DNA from: JAPLSN01 sp964482955
GTDB taxonomy: Bacteria > Spirochaetota > Spirochaetia > Treponematales > UBA12059
NCBI GenBank assembly: GCA_964482955.1
Contig: CAYZZW010000072.1
Coordinates: forward strand, 1 to 15,603
Length of the DNA stretch: 15,603 nucleotides
Direction: 5' to 3'
Part shown: positions 6,711-13,665 of the stretch, one piece after another
Layout of the letters: each line of letters begins with the position of its first letter
How positions within the stretch are numbered: the stretch's first letter is position 1
Translations under genes and position numbers: made by a program
Notes under the pieces: generated by a model
Databases searched by the model: none
The model's input: the letters and a program-made list of their open reading frames with translations, nothing else
What the model was told of the DNA's origin: nothing

Positions 6711-7503
6711 GATTGACGTTGACGCCGAAGATGTCGGCGCCTCCGCAGTCCACCACGACGAGCGCCTTGTACGACCCGTTCGGTACGCCAGCCAGGTCCG
6801 CCTGATACGCCGCCGAGGTCTGGGGATACAGGCGCCTCCCGTTTCCCTCGAACTTGCCGACGTGCGCGCCGTTCGCGTCGAAGAGATCGACCCAGAAATG
6901 ACCGCGCAGCATCCGTTCGCCCGTGTTTTCCACTTCGGCCACGAGCGTCTTCAAACCCGCTTCGTTTTCGAGCCTGAGCTTGGCGAACTTGACGGAACGC
7001 TTTCCGGTCTCGCCGAAATGCGTGACGACCTGGATGGCGTAGCGCATCACTTCGTTGATGCCGATGGCGGGTTGCCCGCCTCCCGGCGCGCTCGATTCGG
7101 CCGAGCCTTCCGCGATCGGCTCCACCATGATGACGCTCCAGTACGTTCCCGCCAGCGTCGCGTCGTCGGGCGCCCGCACGGAAAAGGCAACGCGGACGCT
7201 CTGCTTCGGGGGAATGACGCCCTGCTTCGGCGACAGCGTGATCCAACTGGCGTTGGATCGCGGCAGCTTGCCCGGATCGCCGTAGAGCACGCGGCCGTCC
7301 GCGTAGAACGAATAGTCGGTCTGGTAGACTTTGTATTCCTGCGGCTTGTCGCCGGTGTTCGACAGCTCGATGACGCCGTCCTTCGTCACGCCGGCTTCCA
7401 CCGTGTACTCGTACGTGAGGGATCCGACGACGCTCAGCTCCGCGAACGCGGCGTCCGCGGCGAAGCACGCCAACGCGCAGATGATTAACCGTTTCGGGCG
7501 CAT
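6694..7503 (-). CDS. PapD/FimC-like periplasmic chaperone, set B
   Basis: A 269-residue secreted protein with a signal peptide MRPKRLIICALACFAADAAFA. Domain 1 (about 24-130) is Ig-like with the chaperone layout: a strand pattern VIELSNTGDKPQEYKVYQTDY, then ITLSPKQGVIPPKQSVRVAFSV (88-109) and PDDATLAGTYWSVIMVEP (112-129). These correspond to the PapD stretches for the mature-fold edge strand and for P-x-D-x-E-S-x-F-W-x-N. Domain 2 (about 145-269) is a second beta domain ending DCGG-x-D-[I/V]-F-G-V-N-V-N-L-V-L-K-D. The only Cys after the signal peptide is C253. It is closely similar to the product of 12678-13490. The gene begins 11 nt after the subunit stop; ATG 7503 is chosen because GAGG lies 9 nt upstream, with ATG 7509 as the alternative. 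It overlaps the usher gene. Likely job: cap and fold the small subunits in the periplasm. Confidence 0.72.
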   Translation of the reverse strand: MRPKRLIICALACFAADAAFAELSVVGSLTYEYTVEAGVTKDGVIELSNTGDKPQEYKVYQTDYSFYADGRVLYGDPGKLPRSNASWITLSPKQGVIPPKQSVRVAFSVRAPDDATLAGTYWSVIMVEPIAEGSAESSAPGGGQPAIGINEVMRYAIQVVTHFGETGKRSVKFAKLRLENEAGLKTLVAEVENTGERMLRGHFWVDLFDANGAHVGKFEGNGRRLYPQTSAAYQADLAGVPNGSYKALVVVDCGGADIFGVNVNLVLKD

Positions 7504-7514
7504 TGCCATCACCC

Positions 7515-8018
7515 TCAATACTCGGTCAGCGTGTAGACAACCGTCGTCGTGTTCGACGTGCCGACGATCGCAGATACTCCTGTGAGCTGGAACTGCATCG
7601 ATATTCCCGCTACCTGCGTTTGGCTGGCCCTACGGACGATCAGCAGATCCGCGTCCGTCAATTCGCCGTAAGCGGAGAGGCGGTAGTTCCAGCCCGTCGT
7701 CGGCGCGGTACACCGGATGTACAGGCGCAGGTTCGGATGCCAGTTCGTATCCACTTTTCGCGCCGTGATGTACCAGCCCGTGCTGCCGGGCATCCAGCCT
7801 CCCGGCAACCTTCGCACACGCATCACGGTTTGCGCAGCGCCGCTCGTGTACGTGGAAACACTGATGTCGGCACCCGGTACCGTCGGCATGTTTGCTCCCG
7901 GAACTACAACCGTCCAGCCGGCCGCGCCAGTCGTGATACTCAGGTTTATCGCTCCCGCCACGGAAACCGAGACGGACAGCCAAAACACGGCAACGATGGG
8001 TGATTTCATATCCTTCAC
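7515..8018 (-). CDS. Small secreted subunit (minor pilin-like), set B
   Basis: A 167-residue protein with signal peptide ending SVSVAGA, mature start about INLSITTG. It is beta-rich and Thr/Ser/Val-rich, with one Cys (C103). It ends TTTVVYTLTEY, the same last-strand motif as the two larger subunits, but the rest is divergent and has extra aromatic residues (W, Y) and Arg. It has no MIGLND motif. The GTG start at 8018 is preferred to ATG 8009 because GGGAGG lies 9 nt upstream of the GTG, the same spacing as for the other two subunit genes. It sits between the major subunit gene, from which a terminator separates it, and the chaperone gene. A minor subunit, adaptor or tip protein is plausible; no adhesin domain is recognised. 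Confidence 0.7.
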   Translation of the reverse strand: MKDMKSPIVAVFWLSVSVSVAGAINLSITTGAAGWTVVVPGANMPTVPGADISVSTYTSGAAQTVMRVRRLPGGWMPGSTGWYITARKVDTNWHPNLRLYIRCTAPTTGWNYRLSAYGELTDADLLIVRRASQTQVAGISMQFQLTGVSAIVGTSNTTTVVYTLTEY

Positions 8019-8042
8019 GGTAATCCGCCTCCCATAAAACGA

Positions 8043-8068
8043 CAAGGGCGCCCCGACGGGCGCCCTTG
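8043..8068 (-). terminator. Stem-loop terminator/attenuator after the set B major subunit
   Basis: A perfect 10-bp GC-rich stem, CAAGGGCGCC with GGCGCCCTTG, around a 6-nt loop, followed on the minus strand by TCGTTTT. It begins 28 nt after the major subunit stop and ends 25 nt before the next gene start. The weak T-run suggests partial readthrough into the minor subunit, chaperone and usher genes. Confidence 0.7.
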
Positions 8069-8095
8069 CGCGATCGGTTCGCGGGCGAACGCTCC

Positions 8096-8626
8096 TTACA
8101 GGTCCTCGGTGAGGGTGTAGGTCACCGTCACGAGGTGGTTGTCGCCGAAAGCCAGACTGGCGGGCGTGTCGACGACCAGGCCATAGGTCAGGTTGGCTCC
8201 GCTGGCGGCGGCAATGCCGGTGACACAGCTCGGAATGCCGGTGATCAGGTTCTGGCCCGTGCCGGTGATGGTCACGTCGCCCGCGGCGGTGCCCCGTCCG
8301 CCGGGAACCGTGGCCGCCACGTGGAGCGACGTGCCCGCGGGAGCGGCGTCGGCGCCGCCCCAGGCCACCGTCACCATGCGGGTGGTGGTGGGGGCGTTGA
8401 TGGTCGTATAGCGAAGGTACTTGGAACTATTGGACTCACCGGTGGGGTTGTCGCCCGCGACCAGGGGAGCCACGACATTGAGGGTGATGGTGGTGACGTC
8501 GTTCAAGCCGATCATGGCCACGGCCGGAACGTTGAGCTGAACCTGGTGGTTCACCGTGCTCGTCTGGGCAAAGGCGCCCGACACGATCACAAGGGCGACG
8601 GCGATCAGAACCAGCGTCTTCTTCAT
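8096..8626 (-). CDS. Major secreted pilin-like subunit, set B
   Basis: A 176-residue protein with a clear signal peptide cut after GAFA-20. The mature start QTSTVNHQVQLNVPAVAMIGLND is nearly the same as in the product of 13666-14208. A beta-rich body follows with SKYLRYTTI at 68-76 and a single Cys in GIPSCVTGIAAASG (C134). The last strands are LTYGLVVDTP and HLVTVTYTLTEDL. Size, Sec signal, single Ig-like domain and the alternating hydrophobic first and last strands resemble archaic chaperone-usher pilins such as CsuA/B and spore coat U proteins; this is inference from the pattern. AGGAGG lies 9 nt before the ATG. A strong promoter upstream and a terminator downstream suggest very high expression, as expected for a structural subunit. 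Confidence 0.75.
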   Translation of the reverse strand: MKKTLVLIAVALVIVSGAFAQTSTVNHQVQLNVPAVAMIGLNDVTTITLNVVAPLVAGDNPTGESNSSKYLRYTTINAPTTTRMVTVAWGGADAAPAGTSLHVAATVPGGRGTAAGDVTITGTGQNLITGIPSCVTGIAAASGANLTYGLVVDTPASLAFGDNHLVTVTYTLTEDL

Positions 8627-8693
8627 CTCTCTGCGCCTCCTAGCGCTCTCTAACCCGGCTTATCCAGCCGGTTTGTTCGTCTCTCGATAACCT
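8627..8693 (-). other. 5' leader of the set B major subunit with stem-loop
   Basis: The predicted 67-nt leader holds a hairpin at 8655-8671 (CCGGCT and AGCCGG, 5-nt loop) about 14 nt upstream of the AGGAGG at 8636-8641. It may stabilise the mRNA of an abundant protein. The end of the leader, GAGCGC-w-AGGAGGCGCA, is shared with the leader of the paralogous subunit at 14208. Confidence 0.5.
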
Positions 8694-8699
8694 GACTCG

Positions 8700-8728
8700 A
8701 GTATACAACCATGCAATTTTTAAATCAA
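8700..8728 (-). promoter_or_regulatory. Sigma70-type promoter of the set B subunit-chaperone-usher operon
   Basis: On the minus strand, -35 TTGATT (8723-8728) and -10 TATACT (8700-8705) are separated by exactly 17 bp. Upstream lie several A-tracts (8741-8775; two are centred 11 bp apart), which would act as an UP element or curved DNA and raise promoter strength. Confidence 0.75.
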
Positions 8729-8740
8729 GAAATATTTTGC

Positions 8741-8775
8741 CTTTTTTCGTCTTTTTTTTCTTTCGCCTTTTTTTA
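8741..8775 (-). promoter_or_regulatory. A-tract UP-element-like region
   Basis: On the minus strand there are runs of seven, eight and six A separated by GGCG/GACG-type spacers, directly upstream of the subunit promoter. This is the most A/T-rich stretch in an otherwise GC-rich locus. Read the other way the same tract is a T-run, but no plus-strand gene precedes it. Confidence 0.5.
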
Positions 8776-8805
8776 TTGTTTGGTTTCAAGCAAAGCTCCA
8801 GATAC

Positions 8806-8841
8806 GAAAGCACCCGAAAGATACGACTTCCGGGCGCTTTC
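8806..8841 (-). terminator. Long stem-loop after the set A usher gene
   Basis: Arms GAAAGCACCCGAAAG (8806-8820) and CTTCCGGGCGCTTTC (8827-8841) pair over 15 bp with two G-U pairs in the minus-strand RNA and a 6-nt loop. It lies 43 nt past the usher stop. There is no T-run right after the stem, so it may be a weak or Rho-assisted terminator or a 3' stabiliser separating set A from the set B promoter. Confidence 0.4.
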
Positions 8842-8884
8842 TTCGACGAAATAGATATTTTTTAACAGAATCTCCAGATTTTAC

Positions 8885-11800
8885 TTAATCCTTCGTGTCT
8901 TTGCCCTTAGGGGACAGAGGATCCGGCGGTAAAAGCTTTTCAGCCTTAAATGAGCTAAATTCCGCAGAATCGATAGATCGGAAAAATATGTTTGAACTCG
9001 GCGCAAATCCGGTAATTCCCGTCGCTTTTACCACCGATTTTCCGTTCAAGGCCACAGAGATGTCACCCTTGCCCGGATCGATATCGATTTCGAGCATATT
9101 AAATTGGAAGATATCAGCCGTGACAGGCGCTTCAGCGATCATTTCCATGTCGATATCCGTGCGCGAGCGATAGATCTGGATCCGCGTCTTGTCCTTCCGG
9201 TAGTGGACCGGATCGTAGGTGAGCCAGATCAGGAAGGATTCGCCGTTGCCATATCCCTCGAACGTCCGCGATTTCGAGACGTATACGTGGATTCCCACGC
9301 CGACCCAGCCCTTGCCCGTCGAACGCGCCTTGAAGGCGAAACGCATCGGATCCATCGTCTGGACCACCGGCACCATGATCTTGGCGAAATACTGGCCCGA
9401 ATCGGTCTGCCGCACGAGATCGCTTTCCCGTTCCCACGAACCGAGCCGGGGGACGGCCTGGTCGAAGCCATCCTTGACCGATTCGCGCGGAGCTTTCCCG
9501 GGCGTCTCGGCCGGCGTTTCCGCTCGGGCGGCCGGGCGCTTCCGCTCGGATTCAGGCGCGGGCGGATCGGGCTCGAAGCCGGGACCGAGCAGCGCGGGCC
9601 GGACCGCCGCTTCCGGCATCGGCCCGAAGCCCGCGGGCGACGTGTCACGAGATTTCCGCGCCGGGTCCCCAGCCACGGGACGTTCATCAACGGCCAGCGG
9701 GCTCTCGGCCGGCGTTTCCCGCGGAGTCGCTTCCGCCGACGGCCCTTCGGGCGCGGCGGCGTTGTGATCCGACGGCGTAACGGGAATCACCTCGCCGCCG
9801 CTTTTTTCCTCGGGGCGGGGTTCCGGGCCCTTGGGCGCCGGCTTTGGAGATTCCTGAACGACCGTCGCCTCCGAGGGCGTGCCCGGCATTTCGAGCACCA
9901 GGTCGGCAGTGGCCGCTTCCACCGGCTTAATGGCTCGCCGATCCTGCGTCACCTTGATCTCGACTTCGCGGGAATCGCCCGACGCGAGCTCGACGGTCAT
10001 CGAAGCCGGCGTGACCGTGTGATAGCTGGGGATCTGCCCGCCGACGATCTTGATCGTATAGGTTCCCGGCACGAGATCGGGGAACGCGAATTCGCCGTCG
10101 GCCCCGGTCACGCGGCGCTTGACCCGGCCTTCGCCCGCCATCTCGACGATCAAACCCGGCAACCCGCGTTCTCGAACGCGATTTTCGGATTCGTCGCCGC
10201 TTCCCTCGCCGTAGCTGCCAGTCCTGGCCAGATTGTACAGTCCCACGGTTCCGCGCAGCTCGCATGAGACGACGAGCGGGATATCGATCGTCTGGTCGCT
10301 GTTTTTCTTGGTATCGACTTCCATCGGCAGCTCGCGAACGGGAACCAGATCCGCGGATACCGTCCCGCGGTCGATGTACAAATAGGTACTGCTCGTGCGG
10401 GGAAGATAGAAGGTGAATGCGCCTTTGGCGTCCGAGATATCGACGAGTCCGTTCAGCCTCACGAGCACGCCCGCGATCGGACGTCCGTCCGCAACATCGT
10501 ACACCCTGCCGCGCACGATGGCTGTATCGCCCTTTCGGCTCACCGGCAGCTCGAGCGGAAGGCGGTACGAGAGCGTGAGCGAAGCGATGCCGGACGCGCC
10601 GGCTTCGTCGAAACCGAACGAGATGTCCGAGGTCGCCGAAAATACGTGCGCGTTCCTGAAACGCACGATGTAGTTCGCTGAAAAACCGAGATCGCCGCGT
10701 TCCCACCCGAAAACGCCGAACGAATGGGAATTTCGCAAGCCCAGACCGACGTTGACGCCGCTTTTCGCGTACGATGCCCCGAGGATCAACCCGGCGACCG
10801 ACTGCGTTCCGCCGCCCGCATAGGCCGCGCTGTAGAAGCGCCCGGAGGCGATGGTGTTCCATGCGTCTGAAACGGCCCATTCGAGCCCGAGGGTGCTTTC
10901 CTGAATCGTCTTATTCGTATCCGTCACGGAATCGGCGCCGAAATCCCACTGGGTCGAAAGGCTCGCCGCGAAGGGCGCGAACTCGCGCCTCGCGGTCAAC
11001 TTGAAGATGTTGTCCCACGCGTCGTAGTTTGGATCTTCAAGGCGATCGACCCGATGGGCGTTTTCCCACGTCAGGCCGAGTTCGGTATCGATGCGGGGAA
11101 GCTTCCCGTTCGCGCCGAGCATGATCCGCGTCGTCCTGTCGGCGCTCGCGAGGCTTTCGTCCAGCTCGAGGTTCCGCTCCGCGTAGTAACCCCCGCCAAC
11201 CAGGTGCAGGGCGCCGTCGAGCAGCGCGAGCCCAAGGTTCGCCTGGGCCGTCATGGAATCCGCGTAAGATCCCCCGAAACCGGGCCACACGCGCATAAAC
11301 CGCGCGTTCCAGGCGAACGCGCCCGGGTTGCCGGTGATCGCGGAATAGATCCCCGGCGAAAACGCGCCGGACGCCGATCTCGTGACCGCGACATCCGCGA
11401 GGGCGAGCACGTTCTTCATGGGCCGGTATTCCTGCGAAAGACCGATCGAGGCGCCGCCGTCGAGCGGCGTGAGGAAGTTCGCCGAAGCCCGGTAGAAATC
11501 GGACCGCTCCGTCTCCGACGGAACCGCGTACGAAAGTCCGCCGCCCGCACCCTGTTCCCCACCGTCCATCCAGACATCCCGATAGTACAGCGCGGTCGCC
11601 CCGAAACGGCCGACTTCCGCAGACGCCCGGACGCCGCGCGCCAAACCCTCGCGCCCCAGCAGCGGCGACAAGCCGAATTGGTCGTCGCCGAGCGTCAGGT
11701 CGAACAGGGGGTTGTGGTACTTCAGCGTATATCGGTCCTGCGGATCGAACCAGAGCGGATCCGTATCCGTCCCTAGTCGCTTGCGTAGGTAGAGGTCGAC

Positions 11801-12718
11801 CTCGTGTTCGCCACGGTCGTCGAGCGTTCCCTTCGCGCTGATGGTTTCCGAAAGGCTTCCGGACCAATCGCCCGAATACGTGCTGGTCGCGGTCGTCTCG
11901 AAATAGACCGGCAGGGTATTCACGATGAACCGCGCGTCCACCGATTTCGGCACGATTTCCACGATGCACGATATCGCGCCGAGAATCCGCGCGATGTCGT
12001 CGTCCGGATTCCTAAGGATGGCGTTGACGTTGACGAGCTGGGTCGTGAACCGCTTCAGGTCATCCTTCGTCTTGACGACGATCGACACCGGCCGGACTTC
12101 GCCGACTTTCAGCACGGTTTCGTCGACGCCGGTCAGTCCCTCGTAGGACACCTCGAACTCGCCGCCTTTCGAGGCGAGAAGCCGCACGAGTATTTCGCGG
12201 TTGCCCGCGTTCGCCAACGAACAGTCGATCCGGTAGGAATCGCCGGCCACGACGAAACGCGGTTTTTCCAAGACGCGGAAATCCGCGGTCATGACGGGTC
12301 GTACGATCACCTGGAAAGCGCATTCGGCGGCCGCGGAACCCGTGGCCGCGTCGATCAGGCGGAACGCGACCGGGTAGGTCCCGGCAAGCGCGTTGGCGGG
12401 TATGAAAAAGGATACGATGCGCACCGCGGATGATCCTGAATCGAGTTTGAGTTCGAGGGCGGGGGTTACCGGACGCCAGCCCTCGGGCAGGGCGGCATCC
12501 AGACGGTAGTCGACGGATCGGGTGGTCCCGTTTTCGACGACGAGGGCCGCCGAGGCGACGGCGCGCGGATCGACCTCGACGATCGAAGACCCGGCCGTCC
12601 GCAACGTCATGCCGCGACCGTCCGCGACGGCCAGCGCGGCCGCGCAGAGGCCGAACGCGAGGATCGCAGCCCGGAACCTAGTCCTTGAGGACGAGGTTGA
12701 CGTTGACGCCAAACACAT
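8885..12718 (-). CDS. Usher-like outer-membrane protein, set A, with Pro-rich linker and C-terminal jelly-roll-like domain
   Basis: A 1277-residue protein. The signal peptide ends near ALAVADG (34). A NEW3-like domain spans about 48-141 and a second Ig-like domain 149-257. The barrel-like region is about 268-722, opening with GTDTDPLWFDPQDRY (316-330), LGDDQFGLSPLLG and GLARG. Peptidase-regulatory/Cna-B-like beta domains follow at 735-815 and 819-925. A Pro/Glu/Ala-rich linker (930-1080) leads to a C-terminal beta domain (about 1084-1265: GSWERESDLVRQTDSGQYF... FLIWLTYD... FKAEKLLPPDP) of LamG/ConA jelly-roll appearance. The last two parts are absent from the paralogue at 3867-6710. ATG 12718 has GGAGG 5 nt upstream, inside the chaperone gene, which it overlaps by 41 nt. 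Mature Cys are C133, C166, C251 and C819. The protein probably lies in the outer membrane; the usher role is inferred. Confidence 0.65.
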   Translation of the reverse strand: MCLASTSTSSSRTRFRAAILAFGLCAAALAVADGRGMTLRTAGSSIVEVDPRAVASAALVVENGTTRSVDYRLDAALPEGWRPVTPALELKLDSGSSAVRIVSFFIPANALAGTYPVAFRLIDAATGSAAAECAFQVIVRPVMTADFRVLEKPRFVVAGDSYRIDCSLANAGNREILVRLLASKGGEFEVSYEGLTGVDETVLKVGEVRPVSIVVKTKDDLKRFTTQLVNVNAILRNPDDDIARILGAISCIVEIVPKSVDARFIVNTLPVYFETTATSTYSGDWSGSLSETISAKGTLDDRGEHEVDLYLRKRLGTDTDPLWFDPQDRYTLKYHNPLFDLTLGDDQFGLSPLLGREGLARGVRASAEVGRFGATALYYRDVWMDGGEQGAGGGLSYAVPSETERSDFYRASANFLTPLDGGASIGLSQEYRPMKNVLALADVAVTRSASGAFSPGIYSAITGNPGAFAWNARFMRVWPGFGGSYADSMTAQANLGLALLDGALHLVGGGYYAERNLELDESLASADRTTRIMLGANGKLPRIDTELGLTWENAHRVDRLEDPNYDAWDNIFKLTARREFAPFAASLSTQWDFGADSVTDTNKTIQESTLGLEWAVSDAWNTIASGRFYSAAYAGGGTQSVAGLILGASYAKSGVNVGLGLRNSHSFGVFGWERGDLGFSANYIVRFRNAHVFSATSDISFGFDEAGASGIASLTLSYRLPLELPVSRKGDTAIVRGRVYDVADGRPIAGVLVRLNGLVDISDAKGAFTFYLPRTSSTYLYIDRGTVSADLVPVRELPMEVDTKKNSDQTIDIPLVVSCELRGTVGLYNLARTGSYGEGSGDESENRVRERGLPGLIVEMAGEGRVKRRVTGADGEFAFPDLVPGTYTIKIVGGQIPSYHTVTPASMTVELASGDSREVEIKVTQDRRAIKPVEAATADLVLEMPGTPSEATVVQESPKPAPKGPEPRPEEKSGGEVIPVTPSDHNAAAPEGPSAEATPRETPAESPLAVDERPVAGDPARKSRDTSPAGFGPMPEAAVRPALLGPGFEPDPPAPESERKRPAARAETPAETPGKAPRESVKDGFDQAVPRLGSWERESDLVRQTDSGQYFAKIMVPVVQTMDPMRFAFKARSTGKGWVGVGIHVYVSKSRTFEGYGNGESFLIWLTYDPVHYRKDKTRIQIYRSRTDIDMEMIAEAPVTADIFQFNMLEIDIDPGKGDISVALNGKSVVKATGITGFAPSSNIFFRSIDSAEFSSFKAEKLLPPDPLSPKGKDTKD

Positions 12719-13490
12719 CGTCGCCTCCGCAGTCGACGACGATCAGGGCTTTGTACGTCCCGTTGGCGACGCCGGGAAGATCGGCGGCGAACTGGACGGA
12801 AGTGAGGGGGAACAAACGTTTCTTGTTCCCGGTGAATTTCCCGACGAACGCCCCCTTTGCGTCGTAGAGGTCGACCGCGAGCGTGCCGCGCAGCCAGCGC
12901 TCGCCGGTGTTTTCGGCGTCGACGACCAGGACACGCTTGCCGTTTTCCGCCAGGAGCTTCATGGCGACGAATTTCAGCGAACGGGTCCCCGTGTCGCCCA
13001 CGTGGGTGACGATCTGGACCGAGTAGCGGAAAACCTCGCGCACGCCCAGCGTCGGCCGATCCGCGGGAACGATGCCGGATTCGGGAGATCCTTCCGGTAC
13101 GGGCTCGACCATCACGAGGCTCCAATACGTGCCCGTCAGGGTGGCGTCGTCGGGCGTCTGGACCGAAAAGTGCGCCTGGACGGTTTCCTTGGGAGGCACG
13201 ACCACCAGTTTGGGCGAAAGCGTGATCCACTTGGCGTTGGATCGGGGAAGCTCACCCGGGGTCCCGTATTGAACCGTCCCGTCGGCATAAAAGAAATAAT
13301 CGGTTTGATACAGCTTGACCTCGGCCGGCTTGTCTCCGACGTTGCTCAAATCGATGGTGCCATCGTACGAAGCGCCGAGCTGGACGGTGAATTCGTGGGT
13401 GAGCGGGCCGACGACGCTCACTTGGGCGCCTGCCGCGGCCGAGCACGCGAGGGAGACGAAGACCGTCAAGATTCGCCGGAACTGTCCCAT
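12678..13490 (-). CDS. PapD/FimC-like periplasmic chaperone, set A
   Basis: A 270-residue secreted protein, MGQFRRILTVFVSLACSAAAGAQ then VSVVGPLTHEF. It has the same two-domain layout as the product of 6694-7503, including IDLSNVGDKPAEVKLYQTDY, WITLSPKLVVVPPKETVQ (88-105), PDDATLTGTYWSLVMVEP (113-130) and the ending VVDCGGDDVFGVNVNLVLKD, with C254 the only mature Cys. GGAGGAG lies just before the ATG at 13490; the frame is open upstream to 13583 but without a ribosome site or signal peptide there. The gap of 175 nt from the subunit gene contains a terminator and no clear promoter, so expression by readthrough is likely. It overlaps the usher gene. Likely role: periplasmic chaperone for the subunit of 13666-14208, possibly interchangeable with set B. 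Confidence 0.72.
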   Translation of the reverse strand: MGQFRRILTVFVSLACSAAAGAQVSVVGPLTHEFTVQLGASYDGTIDLSNVGDKPAEVKLYQTDYFFYADGTVQYGTPGELPRSNAKWITLSPKLVVVPPKETVQAHFSVQTPDDATLTGTYWSLVMVEPVPEGSPESGIVPADRPTLGVREVFRYSVQIVTHVGDTGTRSLKFVAMKLLAENGKRVLVVDAENTGERWLRGTLAVDLYDAKGAFVGKFTGNKKRLFPLTSVQFAADLPGVANGTYKALIVVDCGGDDVFGVNVNLVLKD

Positions 13491-13608
13491 CTGCTCCTCC
13501 CCAAGTCCGCCGGACGCGGAAAAGACCTTGTTCGCCTCATCAACCCGTAGCTTCAGGATTCTTTGCGCCACTCGGATTCCCATGTTCGGCTCGACGAATC
13601 AAGTGCCT

Positions 13609-13643
13609 CCGAAAAGGGGCGCCCTCGCGAGCGCCCCTTTCGG
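13609..13643 (-). terminator. Stem-loop terminator/attenuator after the set A subunit
   Basis: CCGAAAAGGGGCGC (13609-13622) and GCGCCCCTTTCGG (13631-13643) pair around an 8-nt loop with one bulged base; on the minus strand the stem ends in CCCCTTTTCGG. It begins 23 nt after the subunit stop and lies 118 nt before the chaperone start. It matches the position of the terminator at 8043-8068 in set B. Confidence 0.65.
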
Positions 13644-13665
13644 AACCGATCGGAGCCGTAGGCCG

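Noticed and set aside
9104..10267. A 387-codon plus-strand frame opposite the C-terminal part of the set A usher
   Set aside because: Arg-rich shadow sequence with no family features; the usher frame is continuous and matches its paralogue here.
13491..13583. N-terminal extension of the set A chaperone to the ATG at 13583
   Set aside because: No ribosome site precedes it and it would bury the signal peptide; GGAGGAG precedes the ATG at 13490.
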